Source: Tubulanus polymorphus
Taxonomy: Eukaryota > Nemertea > Palaeonemertea > Tubulaniformes > Tubulanidae
Direction of reading: 5' to 3'
DNA length: 64,000 nucleotides
Assembly: GCF_964204645.1 (NCBI RefSeq)
Contig: NC_134025.1
Location: 13,027,001 to 13,091,000 of the forward strand
The notes under the pieces are model-generated. The model made no database searches and was not told where the DNA came from. It saw only the letters and a list, made by a program, of their open reading frames with translations. The position numbers were made by a program, and so were the translations under genes. Of the stretch, positions 13,455 to 26,853 are shown in pieces. How positions within the stretch are numbered: the stretch's first letter is position 1; every line of letters begins with the position of its first letter.

Positions 13455-14819
13455 ACCATTTCGATGATGAAATAGCTGTCAACATCGTCGTCAAGCATTC
13501 AACAAAAGAAAAGTCTGCGGAAATAAAACCAGTCGCCCAGATCAATATCACGAAAACAAAAGTTGTATTGCTTTCGAATCCAGCTAAAAACCTCTTCAAA
13601 CGAGCTTAGTAAATAATTCAGCAATATTGGCCACTCTCCTTCTCTCCATACAAGTACTTTTTACCAAGGTAGAGCTTCGGTGGAGAGGACGATGAGGATC
13701 GAGTTACACAATAATGCAAAGACTAGGATGGTTATAAAATATCTTGTATAGAATTATCGAAGAACGCCGGGTTCCCATACATATTGCTGGGTACTAGCGC
13801 ACAATAAAGTCAGATTCTATAACAAAGTACTGTATTAACAATCGATGCATTACCGACTGAAAGAGCCTCTTATGGTACAGATATTTTGCGCTGTACATTC
13901 CCTATAGAACAGTAAAATATCATCATACGTCTGGAAATTCTGTTTACTAATTCAATCAAAAAATAACAAACATTTACATTGATACTTGTCTGAGGGAAAA
14001 AATGTAGCACATCAGCGCAGATGCCTCGCTTTCTATTCAAAATATATGTAGAAACATTCTCAAAAACCTAACATCTAACTCCTGAGATTTTCACGTAAAC
14101 ATTAAATGTCTCATCAATACATTGATGAATGAAATTACATCTAAGTATTCGAGAACTTCATGAATTTAAACATATTTTTATCATTTGGACGAATTGAAGG
14201 AACATTGAGGTTGAGTATGCCTTAGCAAGTCGTAAATATGTTTTAGAAATCTTCAGGTTTGTGCATTACCCAGTTGCATTACCTCACTAAAAGGAAGCGC
14301 CATTATCAAAATGCTGGAAACGCTTTGAAGAAATGAACTTGCATTTTTTCTATGCTTCCTGCATGCTCACTAAAAGCAAGTCACCAAAGCCATTCCGATT
14401 GCAGCCTTTTCCTGCCCAACCCGTACCAATGATTACATGTTCCCGGCCTAGAGTGTTTTCACCCAGTAATGCACATGGTAATGCCACGGCACATCAAGTA
14501 CCGGGCCACGGTGGCATTAATGTCTTCTAACCGGTCTTACTTAATGGCCACTTCATATGAGGCAAGGAAATGCTTCTTGATTCGGTATCTACTCAAATTG
14601 GTGCACTAATATATTGGGGAATATTAGCCAGGAAGCCCTCATACATACCATTAGCTGCCAAGAGGCGTTCTCTATTGTATTCGGCCCCCACCGAACAACT
14701 ATACAAGTACCAGTTCTTCAAGTTTGCCCAACAACTTCATCTAAATTGCAAATTTGTGATTTGCATGCTGTCCATAACCAATACACTCAAAAGACAGACT
14801 CACATATATACATACAGAC

Positions 14820-14824
<5 letters not shown>

Positions 14825-14906
<82 letters not shown>
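14825..14906. repeat. (TA)41 dinucleotide microsatellite
   Basis: An uninterrupted TA run of 82 bp, preceded by CATATATACATACAGACGTGTG. The Ile/Tyr-repeat frames across it are an artefact of the repeat. Confidence 0.98.
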
Positions 14907-14909
<3 letters not shown>

Positions 14910-17900
14910 CCATCCAGACATCACTCGCTGCAGTAACAGAGACCAATTATTCAAATCTGACAAAATATGTTGCAGTACATTTCACTCAATAATAAAATTT
15001 CTGACTCAATGGACATGTACTAACAGTGAAAGTATCGCCAAAAGGTTGCCTTTGAGAATAAAAAGATACTCCAAAATTTAGTAGTGATGAAACGAATGAA
15101 ATAATGAGAATTAGCAGCGCTTCCTTCCATTATAGAATGTTGCAAGAAAAACGCTGATGGATTCCTCAAATCAACGCATAATAGCAGCAATCAGTGAAAA
15201 AGCAATTACCTGGTCTACTATCTCTTGCACTCCCTTGTGGACTTCATACGCCATAAATGGCAAAACAGCAATCTCGGCAAGCTTCTCGAAAGGCTAAATT
15301 CATTAACCCGAAAATTGACTGAATAAAGAATATTGATAGAATGCGCAAAAATGGTCGAAATTGCATTCATAAGAAGGTTTTATTAGATATGGTGAGGATT
15401 TTAATCAAAAACAATCATGACATATGTGTTTCTTCAGCGTGACAATCTCTCTAGGCAATAATAATATCCTGGTTATTACCACGATTGCACTAATTTGGCT
15501 CCAAATAATATTTGAAAATTATCCGACAATTAATATTCAAATAGTCGATTCATCAGGTTGTCATGTTCAACAAATATCTAACGGCTAAACTTGTAGTGAT
15601 GTAGGAAGCGAAGCTGCTTCCCCGCTAGGTTCGCTAACCGCCAAGAAGTAGAGACCACTTTCCTTTCTTCTCACAAGTGGATTTCTTATAACCGTGCCAT
15701 TTCCCACCCAGAATAAAGATTAACTCCTACAAGAATTCGCTTCAACAAAAATGATTAACTTTATGAGACATACTTTCTGTTATTTCTTCAAGAAGAAATC
15801 AACAGATATTCGAAACTTCTTGGTTCACTCAAGGGCTTACTTTCATACGTCCATCATATTTCTGGAATGCTGAAAGAACCGACCTCCAAAAAGAAATGAA
15901 ACTTTTTCTTTCGGCAAAGATTTGAAGATGCCACATTTGCGCTAGATCATAAACGAATCATTAGCAACCCTGATTGGTAAAATCATGACAAAGAATGCTT
16001 AACAAGATATTTGAGCCTATAAATTTACTCATTTACAGATCTGATTAATTATTAATCATCGTTCTCACTAAACCGTTTGATGTATTTGTAATTTCTGTTT
16101 TGCATGCAAATCTGTTGTCATGAGTAAGTCTCAATATTACGCTGCACTAAAACACGTAACAATACCAGTGAAGATGTGTCACCAAAAATTTGTGAATTAA
16201 TTTTACATAAAAACCAGCTACATTTGTTGAGAGCTGCATTTACACATAGCTTTAGTCAGCCTCAGTAGCACTTTGATGTCAGAAAATAAATCATTTCGTA
16301 TAAGCAAGCAAGCATTTGCTTATCCTGAGGCGAAAAAGCAACTAAGATTACACCGATCTTCTTCTCTCAGTGGCTGAAATCAACAAACACCTCTACAACT
16401 GGAAACTTAGAGCAAAACTTTGTTTCTTGAATGAAGTGAATTCTCTAGCCTCAGTCTTTGAGTGCTTTGATTACTTAAGCTATGATTCAATCCAAACTGG
16501 ACCTTAATATTAATTCGAAATAGCTCATAAACACAGGAATCAACTAATCCTACCATTATTTACTTTGTTTGCTCGATTTAACATGTTGTGTACCAATGCT
16601 GCAATATACTTTGACAACACTAACTAAACATGGCCTGGAGGAGCATAGAGAGAGTACTTGCATGCCTGGAATCATAATCAGATTGAAACAGGGGCAGTAA
16701 CCAGTCCTAGCTTTACAGAATACATGTATAAACAAATTATCTTATGACTATGAAAATGATTTTTTTATTTCAGACCTGGCGATTTTTTCAAACAGTCAGC
16801 TTTTAATCAATACAAGTTTAAGTCGAATTATTTGACATAGTAAATAATGTGTTCAAATCTATCTGACCTGTGCACATTGGCAGATGAATATTAAAAGTCA
16901 GTCGCTTGGAAGAGACCTTATTCGTAATTTACCCTTCAAAAGTCATGCCAAACAATAAATTACACCGTTGGTTCTTTCAATCCCCTTATGGTGACATACA
17001 TCATCGAAAACGTCACAATGGATAATACTAACAGAATAACTGCGCATCGTAGAACTGGACTCTGGGGATTCCGTGTCAGGCTACAGCGGAGCTAGTAATA
17101 TGATTTGCAGTGGCAGGGCCGTGGCCAGTTTTTAACACCTTCGCTGTACACTTATTGGCGTGTGAGTAGTCGATTTGACAGCAATGAAAGCGCGGCTAAC
17201 ATCAGATGGGGTGTTGATACACTGTGTATTGTCAACTAGCAATGTGTGAGAACAAGTCAGTGGAGGCAGTTTTGAGAGAAGCATAATGGCAGTTCTACCA
17301 CTACCAATCATGGTTATAGCACATTTGGCTAAACAATAAAATGCCCAGCCAGTGCGGATGAAATTTTCAGCCAATAAATGAAAAAGGGATGCAATGTGAT
17401 TCCCTCAATGGTGAAATACCATTAGATGAAAATCAATTTAGGGATTCAAGTCAAATAACAAGTGAACCAAAAATGAAAACTTTATGGGCAATTTCTTGCA
17501 TCATATACATCAGTAGAAACCCCCCCCCCACTCACACTGCTCGCCAACGCTGTATAATTATGAGCGGACCTGTTCAGCTGGGTAAAATTACTAATTCAAC
17601 CCGTCAAAATTGCTTCAGTTCTTACGTTACCCCTGTATCTGTAACGGTCGGTCATCATTGTTGGCGATCGATTGTTCATATCCTACAGCCAATGAATATC
17701 TAATTAATTCATTAAAACCGGCTCGATTCGTTGGATCAATCTATGCCGAGATAGATGGAATTAGCATATGCGAGCATTGCTGATCATGAGTACTAGCAGA
17801 TAATTACGACGCATTGATTTTGATATGATTTGATTGGTTATCATAGCATAGCATTCACAGCTGATATGAATTGCAGGAGCACACTGATATCCATACACTT

Positions 17901-18182
17901 ACTATGATAACACTGTGGAACTGTTTTCTTCCGTCAATGCAAATACATTTTTGTGGACAATAGAATTAACTATCTAGACCTACATACAGTTTACTGTAAT
18001 CCACTTCGAATAAGAGATGCCACAACAAGCTATACATATATTTCATACACGAAATTATGAAATACATTCTTTCAAAATGTGAATCCAAAATGAAAATATT
18101 CCACATATTCTTTGAATAGAAATTTGTCTTCAAAGGCTCGATTCATAAACATTTGAAATGATAAAAAGAAATCCTTGGCTTA

Positions 18183-18314
<132 letters not shown>

Positions 18315-18481
18315 CTATTGATGAATCAATTCAAATTTTATTTCCTTTGAAATAAAACATACTAATGACTAATATGCTTTTTCTGAATTAAACATTGCTG
18401 CTCATTCTGCAAATTTTTCTGCGTGAATTCGAATCAAGGAGTTATTCATGAACATTTTGGAGCTGATGCGGCAGACATATA

Positions 18482-18807
18482 AGCTGCGATCACACAAGCG
18501 TTTTTGGCCCGGGCCAAATTTCACACGGGTGCCAAACGGCCCCGAGCCTGTTTGGCCCAGGCCAAATTTGGCTCTACAAAAAACGTAGGACCAGGCCCGA
18601 GCCAAATTTTAGCACCAGACAAATGGTTGCGTTTGGATTGCAACTGGCACCGGAAATGATTCACTTCGCTTTGTTTTAACATCGTTTAGTATCGCGTGAT
18701 TGATTTGCGTGCGAAAGCACTCTCTAATTAGGCATGGGCGAAATTTGGCCCAAGCCTGATCCGTGCCAATATGGCCCTGGCCAAATCGTCTCCGTGTGAT
18801 CGCGGCT
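18482..18807. mobile_element. Probable MITE (non-autonomous DNA transposon), 326 bp
   Basis: The left end AGCTGCGATCACAC matches the reverse complement of the right end (AGCCGCGATCACAC) at 13 of 14 bases, and ATA flanks both sides as a possible 3-bp target duplication. The interior is G+C-rich against its surroundings and repeats GGCCAAAT or ATTTGGCC motifs in both orientations (near 18510, 18550, 18598, 18742 and 18779). It has no coding capacity beyond short chance frames. Superfamily is unresolved; a 3-bp duplication would be compatible with PIF/Harbinger. Confidence 0.7.
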
Positions 18808-21311
18808 ATATTTTGAATTTTACTCGCGAAATAAGGATAGCAATAGTCGAATACAAATGAGTCCATGACAATGAGGTTTCGATTCTAAAAACTAAATGGC
18901 TGGAATAGAAAATTTGCTGTTATTCCCGCACCTATCCCCCAAATTGCCATAATAACTCTATCGGGGTGTGAATTCATGGCGGAAAGCGTAAGAAACATCG
19001 TAACGTGGTTGGAATAATTACATGAAAAGAACTAAGTTTACACTTCAAGCGCAAGCATTTCAATTCCCACGCATGCCTCGGTTGCGGCACAAAGTAGCCG
19101 ATAAAATGAATCTCACTGAATTTTAATCATAATTCAAAACTATAAATTTGCGAATATAGAAAACATTTGGGACCTCAGTACGCACGTATATCAGCCATAC
19201 TAATGATGACAAAGTACAGACATCAATGGTACTCGCAGACGCATTTTAACTCTGGATAACTTGTCAATTAGCGTTCAACACATAATAGTTACGATTTTGA
19301 TGATAAATTTTCAAACGAATGTGTGACCATGAGTGCCAGTAATTTGAACACTGAAATCCATTTATGCATAATCTGCGGCGAAAAATTAAGTACGCAAGTC
19401 ACGCACTTGAGAAATTCGATAACCAGAGTCAAGATACTTACGAGTACCAGGGAGAGTCTCGCACCTCCCTGCCCGTACGAACTAATACAGAGAAAATCGT
19501 TCCAAGCAATATTGAGAAAAAAGTCTTTATTTGATTATTTTACCATTATCTTTATATTCAGTTGTTGACAAAAATTCCGTTCTCGGAACTCAAATAAAAA
19601 AAATTATTAAAAAAAAGTTTTAATCCGTACTGGAGTTATCGAAATCATGTTTTTCAGTTCAATTCGAAATACATATTACAAAAATAACTCATGAATTAAG
19701 TCGCGGTAGTTTGTGAATGGAATTAAAATAGGCATCATCAAAGGTGGAATTTTGAGTCATAGAACTACCATACTACTTGAATGCATAAATCATGAATACA
19801 CGTTCGATTTGTCATAAAAAGTTTGACTATAAACTACTATTACTACTAAAACAGCAGTCAATCGACTACAACGTTTGAGTGAAGTTTAGACATTTTGCTA
19901 TGAAGCCTGCTTCATGAATTTGAATCAATTCCCACAACTTTTACACACTGGGTACATATGGATGGATGGGTTGTCATTGCTTAAGTTTCCAACTGCATAT
20001 CATTCCTGTGATCGTAATGACAATTTCATTGAAATCATTTTACTATATCGAAAAATGTGACTATTACAGCAGTTCTCTAGTGTTGTTTCATGAAAAACAT
20101 AACAGGTGGAAATAGCCATTGAATGAGAACTGTGATACTAAGTTCAAAGCAAAATCTCTATCATTTACCCAATCAAAATAAAATCTCTCAGTAAAAATTA
20201 TGATTTAAATGAACTTGAAACTTTATTTTAAGTTTTGGCAGATTCTGATCTGGTTGAAATATTAATGCAAAAGATAATTGCGTTGAGACCACAATCGAAG
20301 AGTGAAATACCGGTTCGATCAGCGGCCAAAACGTCATATCTATGTATCATTATGATTTATGAATAGGGAAAGTCGACACGTGATCTTTTTCGTTGTAAAT
20401 GTCTCAGGACAATCAAAACTGACTTGTACTCGACATTCACTTTGATTTAATGATTTTATCAATACTGAAAAAGGGTACTTCACTCGTGGCAAAATTGCTA
20501 TGGGACAATTAAAGTTAGTCCTCGGCTCATCTTGTTAACAAGTTCATTTCTCGTTTCCATCAGATGAAAAACTCCCCGAGGTCATTTCAGCCGGAATGGC
20601 ACTTTCGAACATTTATAATCAATATTTGTTTTCTTCGCGCAATTCCATTTTGCGACGCTGGCGCAGGCAGCCAGTGTCTTTCCTGCCGCGCAAATGATGG
20701 ATGACCACAGCACTAAAGAAATAGCCAAGATTTGCAATATTGAATTTCCATCGTGTCTTATATGGGATTAGTAAAAGCAATAAGTCTGATGAATCTCAGA
20801 TGGTTCCATTTTAGCATGAACATTTTTTGGCAACATTTTTCCTCGTTATTGAAAAAAGTGCCAGCAGTTCTCTGAATCAAGAGTATTGCACAATAAAATG
20901 TTACCAAGAATAAATCTTATATAGCAGAGCAGTAAGATACAAATGAATGCAATAAGTCTCTCAAAGTCAAATTGAAATATTTCCTTTCATAAATCACCAA
21001 TCACTGATTGAAACAGTATATATGATAAATGAAATAATGTATACTGCTACATATCTCATCTAATTATTAACAACAACAAAAATACTCCGGTCAAACTTGT
21101 AAATTCCCAAATAAAAAGCAGCTTTTGAACCTCCATATAGTATCCCCCACATTAATAATGAATTATCATCATTATTGCTGTTATGCATTATCATCATATC
21201 AGATTAGGTACCTGTATGAAATATTTGTACATTGTACGTAGTAGTTGAATAAAATTAAATGTTGAAAAAAAACCATTTGTTCCTATTTGTTGAAACTCTA
21301 TTGAATATAAC

Positions 21312-21344
21312 CTTGGAGTAATCATTTGAAATGATTACTCCAAG
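21312..21344. repeat. 33-bp near-perfect palindrome (16-bp arms, 1-bp centre)
   Basis: The left arm CTTGGAGTAATCATTT (21312-21327) is the exact reverse complement of the right arm AAATGATTACTCCAAG (21329-21344), separated by a single G. No mismatch occurs in 16 paired positions; symmetry stops at the next base on both sides. It could act as a dimeric protein-binding site or be the junction of a small inverted duplication. Confidence 0.95.
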
Positions 21345-24340
21345 ATATTACAGTGGTAGGTATAGGCAGGCAAGCAAGAGGTGGTATAAGTGCGCATAAC
21401 TTTCCTATCAAAGTTTATGGCTGATGTTCGTGTGCTTGTATCTGGTGAAGTGGTATTACCCTGTGATGTAAGCGACTATACGCTAATGATGCAAATCACA
21501 TTCTATATTCGAAAAAATAAGCCGGCTCAAAATGATTTTCACTTCCTGTCTTCTGCATTTTTGCATAAGCGCGGCAAGATAAAGATGGGGCAAAAACATT
21601 TTCTATACCACGCATCACGAGTTCAATACTCAGAACAGATGTTTTTCCCATGTTGGATAGAAACCTTTTATGAATTGAGATTGTTCGGCTGGCCTGCATT
21701 CGAAGCTTTGAATTACAAACCAGTATTCATCGGTGATCGGGACAAAATCGATTAATATTGTTGGTACACTTCAAAAATCGCAAAAGGAAATGAAATTGTG
21801 GACACATGAATTGTCAATATTGAAAACTTCTTTCCATTTTTGAATGATCAGTTTCAGAAATGATCGAGAAGTCGGCAAGAGATGTTCTAGTGTTTCGTGT
21901 ACGAGATAATTTCACAAAAATGGCATTGACTTATAGTTAAATCTTATCGTCCCAATACATCGCATCTTTAACATAATAAAGAATAGCCCGCAAATCCACT
22001 CAAGCATTAATGATACGAAACTTCATTTTGAAGATACCAGAACCAAATTCGTTGCCGGGAAGCGTTATTCAAATAAGTTATGATGAGATAAGCATTTTTA
22101 ATATGAATAGCGCGGCTTTAGTGATCTCGGCGCGGAGACGTGGGCATATACTTGTAGTCATTTTCTAGATAGCTTTGAGACTCAAATTAATCCCCAAATT
22201 CATTCTGATCTCTCCCATCATAATCTTCATAAAACGCACAAATGAGAAAGTAGAAAAAGAACATCCATCAATGCCAGATTGCGAAGCCGGGCAAATGACC
22301 CTTGTATCTGCGGGATATGTCTTCATTGAGATTAGGTTGCGCCGCTGCGCACATAATGCGCCGAAGAATTATATACCCACCTCTCATGAACTATTGGAAT
22401 TTCTGAATCGCATTATGCAAATCAGGCAAGATTACTCGTTAGTTTTTTTTGCATGTAGTAATCTAATGTGCTCAGATGCAAAACGTTTTCTGCATCATCA
22501 TTGCTTGCCACTGAAGCTTCCCCCTACCTAAATGCATTAACTTGAAAATATCTACAATCTTTTCATTTCCTAATCGAATCATGGGTGGAAAACATGCTGT
22601 TCCGCGACAATATGAGAAACAGATATCAATTCAACGACAATAGAATCATCATCTTATGTACATACTGACGTCATGTTTATGATCTAATGGCATTAACATC
22701 GAAAAAAGTTGAGCTAACAACTCTCATAAACATGATCTGGACAAACTTTAGATTGTCATAAGTGGGCCAAAAATGGTGTATATTTGCCATGGAAGTGACA
22801 CCATTCTTCGACGTACTGTTGTCATGTTAAGAGCCCCCATTGTAGAACCATTGAAATGTAACTGTGACATCGATAGGGTACTTGCTTTCGATAAATTGAC
22901 AGGCGTAAAATATACGCAACTCTTGACAAGAGGAACAAGAGCATCTCACAAAATATACTATACATACATGTAAGTATATATAGTGGCCTTTTCACCAGAT
23001 TTCCTGAATCATTCATTCAATAGTAATAGTTATTCACTCCACGATCATCATTGATAAAAAAAAACACTGGCAATGAAGCAAAGATGATATGAAATTCCAC
23101 ACTTTATCATTTATCATTTCATTTCATAAATATTGTTCCGCAACGATTATTATACACAATGATGGAAGTACAGTGAAACACAGCCTTACACATACATGCC
23201 TAAATAACCAATGTATTTTCTCTACATTCTCTACTATTGGTACCCACAATTGTGAAGTGAAAAAGTACTCCTAGGATGCTCTGCTTAAAATATTTTTTAG
23301 TTCCGTCACTTTTCATGTTGTATATTATACCTAGTTTCAAAAATACATGTATTTTTGCTACTTTGTATCACATCCTATAGCTTGTTCTGGACTCAATGTA
23401 AGTACAACACTGAAGATGACTATTAGGATAAATATTAGCTGAAAGATTCCCGATTATATTATAATCTTAGTGTGAGGTTTTATATTCACTCCATGGTCAA
23501 AATAAATGCTAGTTTCTAGACTGAATTATGAACTGACCATTAACCTCACAATTTTCAACTATAACTTATATAGTTCTCAATGAAATCATAAGTGTAATTT
23601 CGAAATCGAATTTAGAGATGTTGAAAACTGGAAATTCAAAAATGTCTCCAGAAAATTGAATACATATTAACAGGAACTAATCACACAACAGAAAATACAC
23701 ATGTTACCCAAAAGCCTAATTCCAAAACATAAAAGCCAGGCAAATGGTAATCTTCTTCAGTAATTTTTGCCGAATAACAAGGGAATTCTATTTTAGCTAG
23801 GAATTGCCTGTCAGACATGGCCATTTCTGGAGAAACAAGTTCGTTTTTCATTGGATTAAGATGATTGATGACACCCAATGCAGCATCTCGGCATTGGGTT
23901 TCCAAACAAATTCTGTCAATATTATGTTTACAAAACTCAAATTGGATTTTGCGTCCTGCGGGCACCAGCACAGATTTATTATTATTTTTCGGCTAGACTA
24001 GGTCCCTAACTTCATGCAATTGACAACCGAAACATCAGAAAAAATGGTTAAAAATTGTAAAAATGAATCTGGCAAATGGTAAAATGGTTAGAACGCGTGC
24101 ATGCTTAGAAATCTTTTACTGCCGCGCCATGACATGACAAATAAATTCTTATAACAATGAGAAACAGTGATACCAGTGCGGATTCACTACATCAAACACA
24201 TGCCGGACACCAACTTTATAACTTATGAGCAGGATAGCATTAAATATCAGTCAGATTTGTTGAATGCAGTTAAAATGCATGAATAAATTGATATGATTTG
24301 TCAATCATTTTCTGACAAGATGGAATTTAAACGTAAGGCC

Positions 24341-24465
24341 ACTGATTTTAATGACAGACATCAAACAAGAATTGATCAAAATCATCAGACTTAAGATGAA
24401 ATTCAAATAGTAGGTCACCGATTTTAATGACAGACTTCAAACGAAAATTGATCAAAATCATCCTA
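24341..24465. repeat. 76-bp-period tandem duplication (two copies)
   Basis: Copy 1 at 24341-24390 and copy 2 at 24417-24465 share GATTTTAATGACAGAC, then TCAAAC and AATTGATCAAAATCATC, with only a few mismatches over about 49 bp. Each copy carries a TGACAG hexamer (the MEIS core) and TTGATCAAAATCATC. The pair lies 65 bp inside the intron that follows homeodomain exon 1. Confidence 0.85.
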
Positions 24466-24529
24466 CATAATAACTTGACCTACCATATTGAACCGATTAA
24501 CTGCACAATAGATAATTCAATCAACTTAC

Positions 24530-24678
24530 TGTTAAATGTTGAAAGAGCCAGGCTCTCATTATATTGGTAGCAACTTTTGGAAATATGCCACGTTTCTTTT
24601 GGCGTTTTTGGGCTCGTTCATCATTCTCCTCATCAGCGGTACCCTCTCCCGAACCAACACTGTTATCTAAACCATCAC
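24530..24678 (-). CDS. Meis: Meis-class TALE homeodomain exon 1: acidic/basic segment, N-terminal arm and helix 1
   Basis: This exon is 149 bp; with the base carried from the previous exon it gives exactly 50 codons (phase 1 in, phase 0 out). It starts [13 protein letters not shown], passes through an acidic patch (ADEENDE) and a basic run (KRQKKR, probable nuclear localisation signal and homeodomain arm), then [20 protein letters not shown], which is homeodomain helix 1 and essentially identical to MEIS1. The acceptor is TATTTTTCAG|GTGATGG and the donor TTAACA|GTAAGTTG, near the consensus. A PKNOX or TGIF identity is excluded: PKNOX has GVLPKQATN here and TGIF diverges more. MEIS proteins bind DNA with PBX and HOX partners. 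Reading through the donor would stop after two codons (Val-Ser-stop), giving a cut homeodomain. A 76-bp tandem duplication lies 65 bp downstream in the intron. Confidence 0.98.
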
Positions 24679-26827
24679 CTGAAAAATATAGACATGCATA
24701 ATATTTAAAAAAAATAATTGGAAGCAAAAATCATTTCAAAACTATATATCATCTACTGAAACAATATTTATGAGCAAATACTTCCGAAATCAAATCTTAC
24801 ATAAAACTTAGAATATTTAGAAGCGAAAATATCGAAATAAATTTCATTTCCGAATTTGATTAATAAAATTTAGGTTTAATCATATATATTTCCTTCAATT
24901 AGTTATCCTCTTAACAATTCACACTGCCGAAACACTCAAAATCAAATCTTGCTTTAGCAAACATATTTGGGAGAAAAATTGTCCTAACACGAAATGTATG
25001 AATTATCGAATTGAAATTGAATTCTCAAGACAACCAAACTGATGCAAAATCAAATATGTGTTCGTTTGTGGTAAACGGTTTTTTTTTGTAATTCTGCCAC
25101 ACGAAGAATCAATTATTCAACACTGATGGTGGGTTTTTACATATAACAAAGCTCTATTGCAAATCTCTTGAAGTGGCTATCAAGACTTGTCAACTGAAAA
25201 CTGATTGTGGGTCATCTGATACGAATTCATGTCTCATAAAAACTCGATTTCAAACACACGAAATCCCCACAATCGGTCCTTTTTCACGGCTGTGCAGGAC
25301 ATGGTAACACGAAACTATCAAGTATTCAATTTCAGATGCAATAATTTGCTTGCACTACCGACCTTCTTAAAATCAGTGTATGAATTGCCTGTCAACTTAC
25401 AAGTACATATCATATTATTATATTCTGCTAAATCATTATCAAAACTGAAAAACATATTTTTCCTTTCAGAATGATAATTCATAAATACCAAAATCCCAAC
25501 AAAATAAGTACTTTTCAAATGATAATAACTACACTGATAATTCAGATTATGCTAATTTATCAGCATAACTTAACCAGAAGGCTACCAATTTCCCATGGTC
25601 CCTTAAATCTGAGAAACGACATTAAAATTAAAGGCCTCATTTCATCACACTGTTTGCCTAATATTTTACCTCTATTTTTGTAGGGTTTTCGTGACATCCT
25701 TTGATTTGCAAGTTTAACTTGAAAAACAAAATCGTTCTGCTCTAGCCGCTCTATGAAAAATATATTGACTTATCTTCCAACTTGTACGCTGTTGACTCCA
25801 ACACCAAACAAAGCAACACTCCAGGTCAGTTTTCTCGTCAAATATTGAAAGAGGATTTTGGCAAATATTTCTAAATTGACTCAATGAATGAATTTTTATG
25901 AAATATCCAAAGAAAGCCTTATCTTTGCACAAACTCTGGCTGACCAGTTTCCCACACTCTCAGAAATCAGAAATGCAGAAGTTTATTCCATGAGTTCCAG
26001 CGAACTATCTGTCTCTCCAGTCAAGTGAATTGGTAGAACTATGTACCTTTTCCTTTGCCCAAGTGTCCAATTGTGTTACTTAACAAAGGTCAACTGATTG
26101 AGCAATTAAAGCGATCAAATATCCCCCTATGGGCGTAGAATTCTTAAGCCACTCTCAAGGAAAATGAGGTGCACACGCCTCTGTACAAATAAGTGTAAAT
26201 ACATGTCACATGCAGGCCATGGTTCAGGCATGTGTTCATCATTTAATGGACAAAAGAGACAACAGTGAAGTTCTGGGCAAGACAGCTAAATGATGTAACA
26301 AAATGACCAATGGAGACAACACCCAACTTCAATAAGAGAATAATGCCAGTAGGAAGGAGTCAGCCATGACAACATTCTAACCCTAATCATAACAATGAAC
26401 AGTTAGAAAGGAACACATGCCCCACAATATTTAATTCGCCTAATGCTAATTTGAAATTGAACTGGCTTAATTCTAACTGCACGCTCAACAAAGACAGGTA
26501 TTTGGACTACGGATTGGATTCAAACTGATCCCTGATCTTCTAACAGACGACTGGGTTTGGATTGGAATAGCGTGCAAATATCCGCCCAAAATAATACACA
26601 CAATGACATCAACTTGAATGACTGAAATCGCAACATTAGATCGATCGTGGGTTTTAAAATGACTCTTCTTCAGTATCCCAATTCATAATGAATTAAAAGT
26701 TAAACAACAATGGAAACAACTAAATCTGAATCTAATGCTAACCCTTTCAAGGCTGGTTATAGTTAGGAATTATCCTTTAGGAAATTTAAGTTGCATTAGT
26801 GGCATAGTGTGCATAGCACCACGCGAA

Positions 26828-26853
26828 GTACACTGTACACTGTACATTGTACA
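26828..26853. repeat. Short tandem repeat of GTACACT/GTACATT units
   Basis: Two GTACACT units, one GTACATT unit and a final GTACA follow each other in 26 bp. The TGTACA palindrome recurs. Confidence 0.9.

Noticed and set aside
14570-14992. 140-codon open frame rich in Ile-Tyr
   Set aside because: Most of it is translation of the (TA)41 microsatellite.
21390-21755. 121-codon plus-strand frame with an Ig-like VLVSGEVVLPCDVS start
   Set aside because: The remainder shows no Ig pattern, second Cys context or Trp core; antisense to the gene and probably chance.
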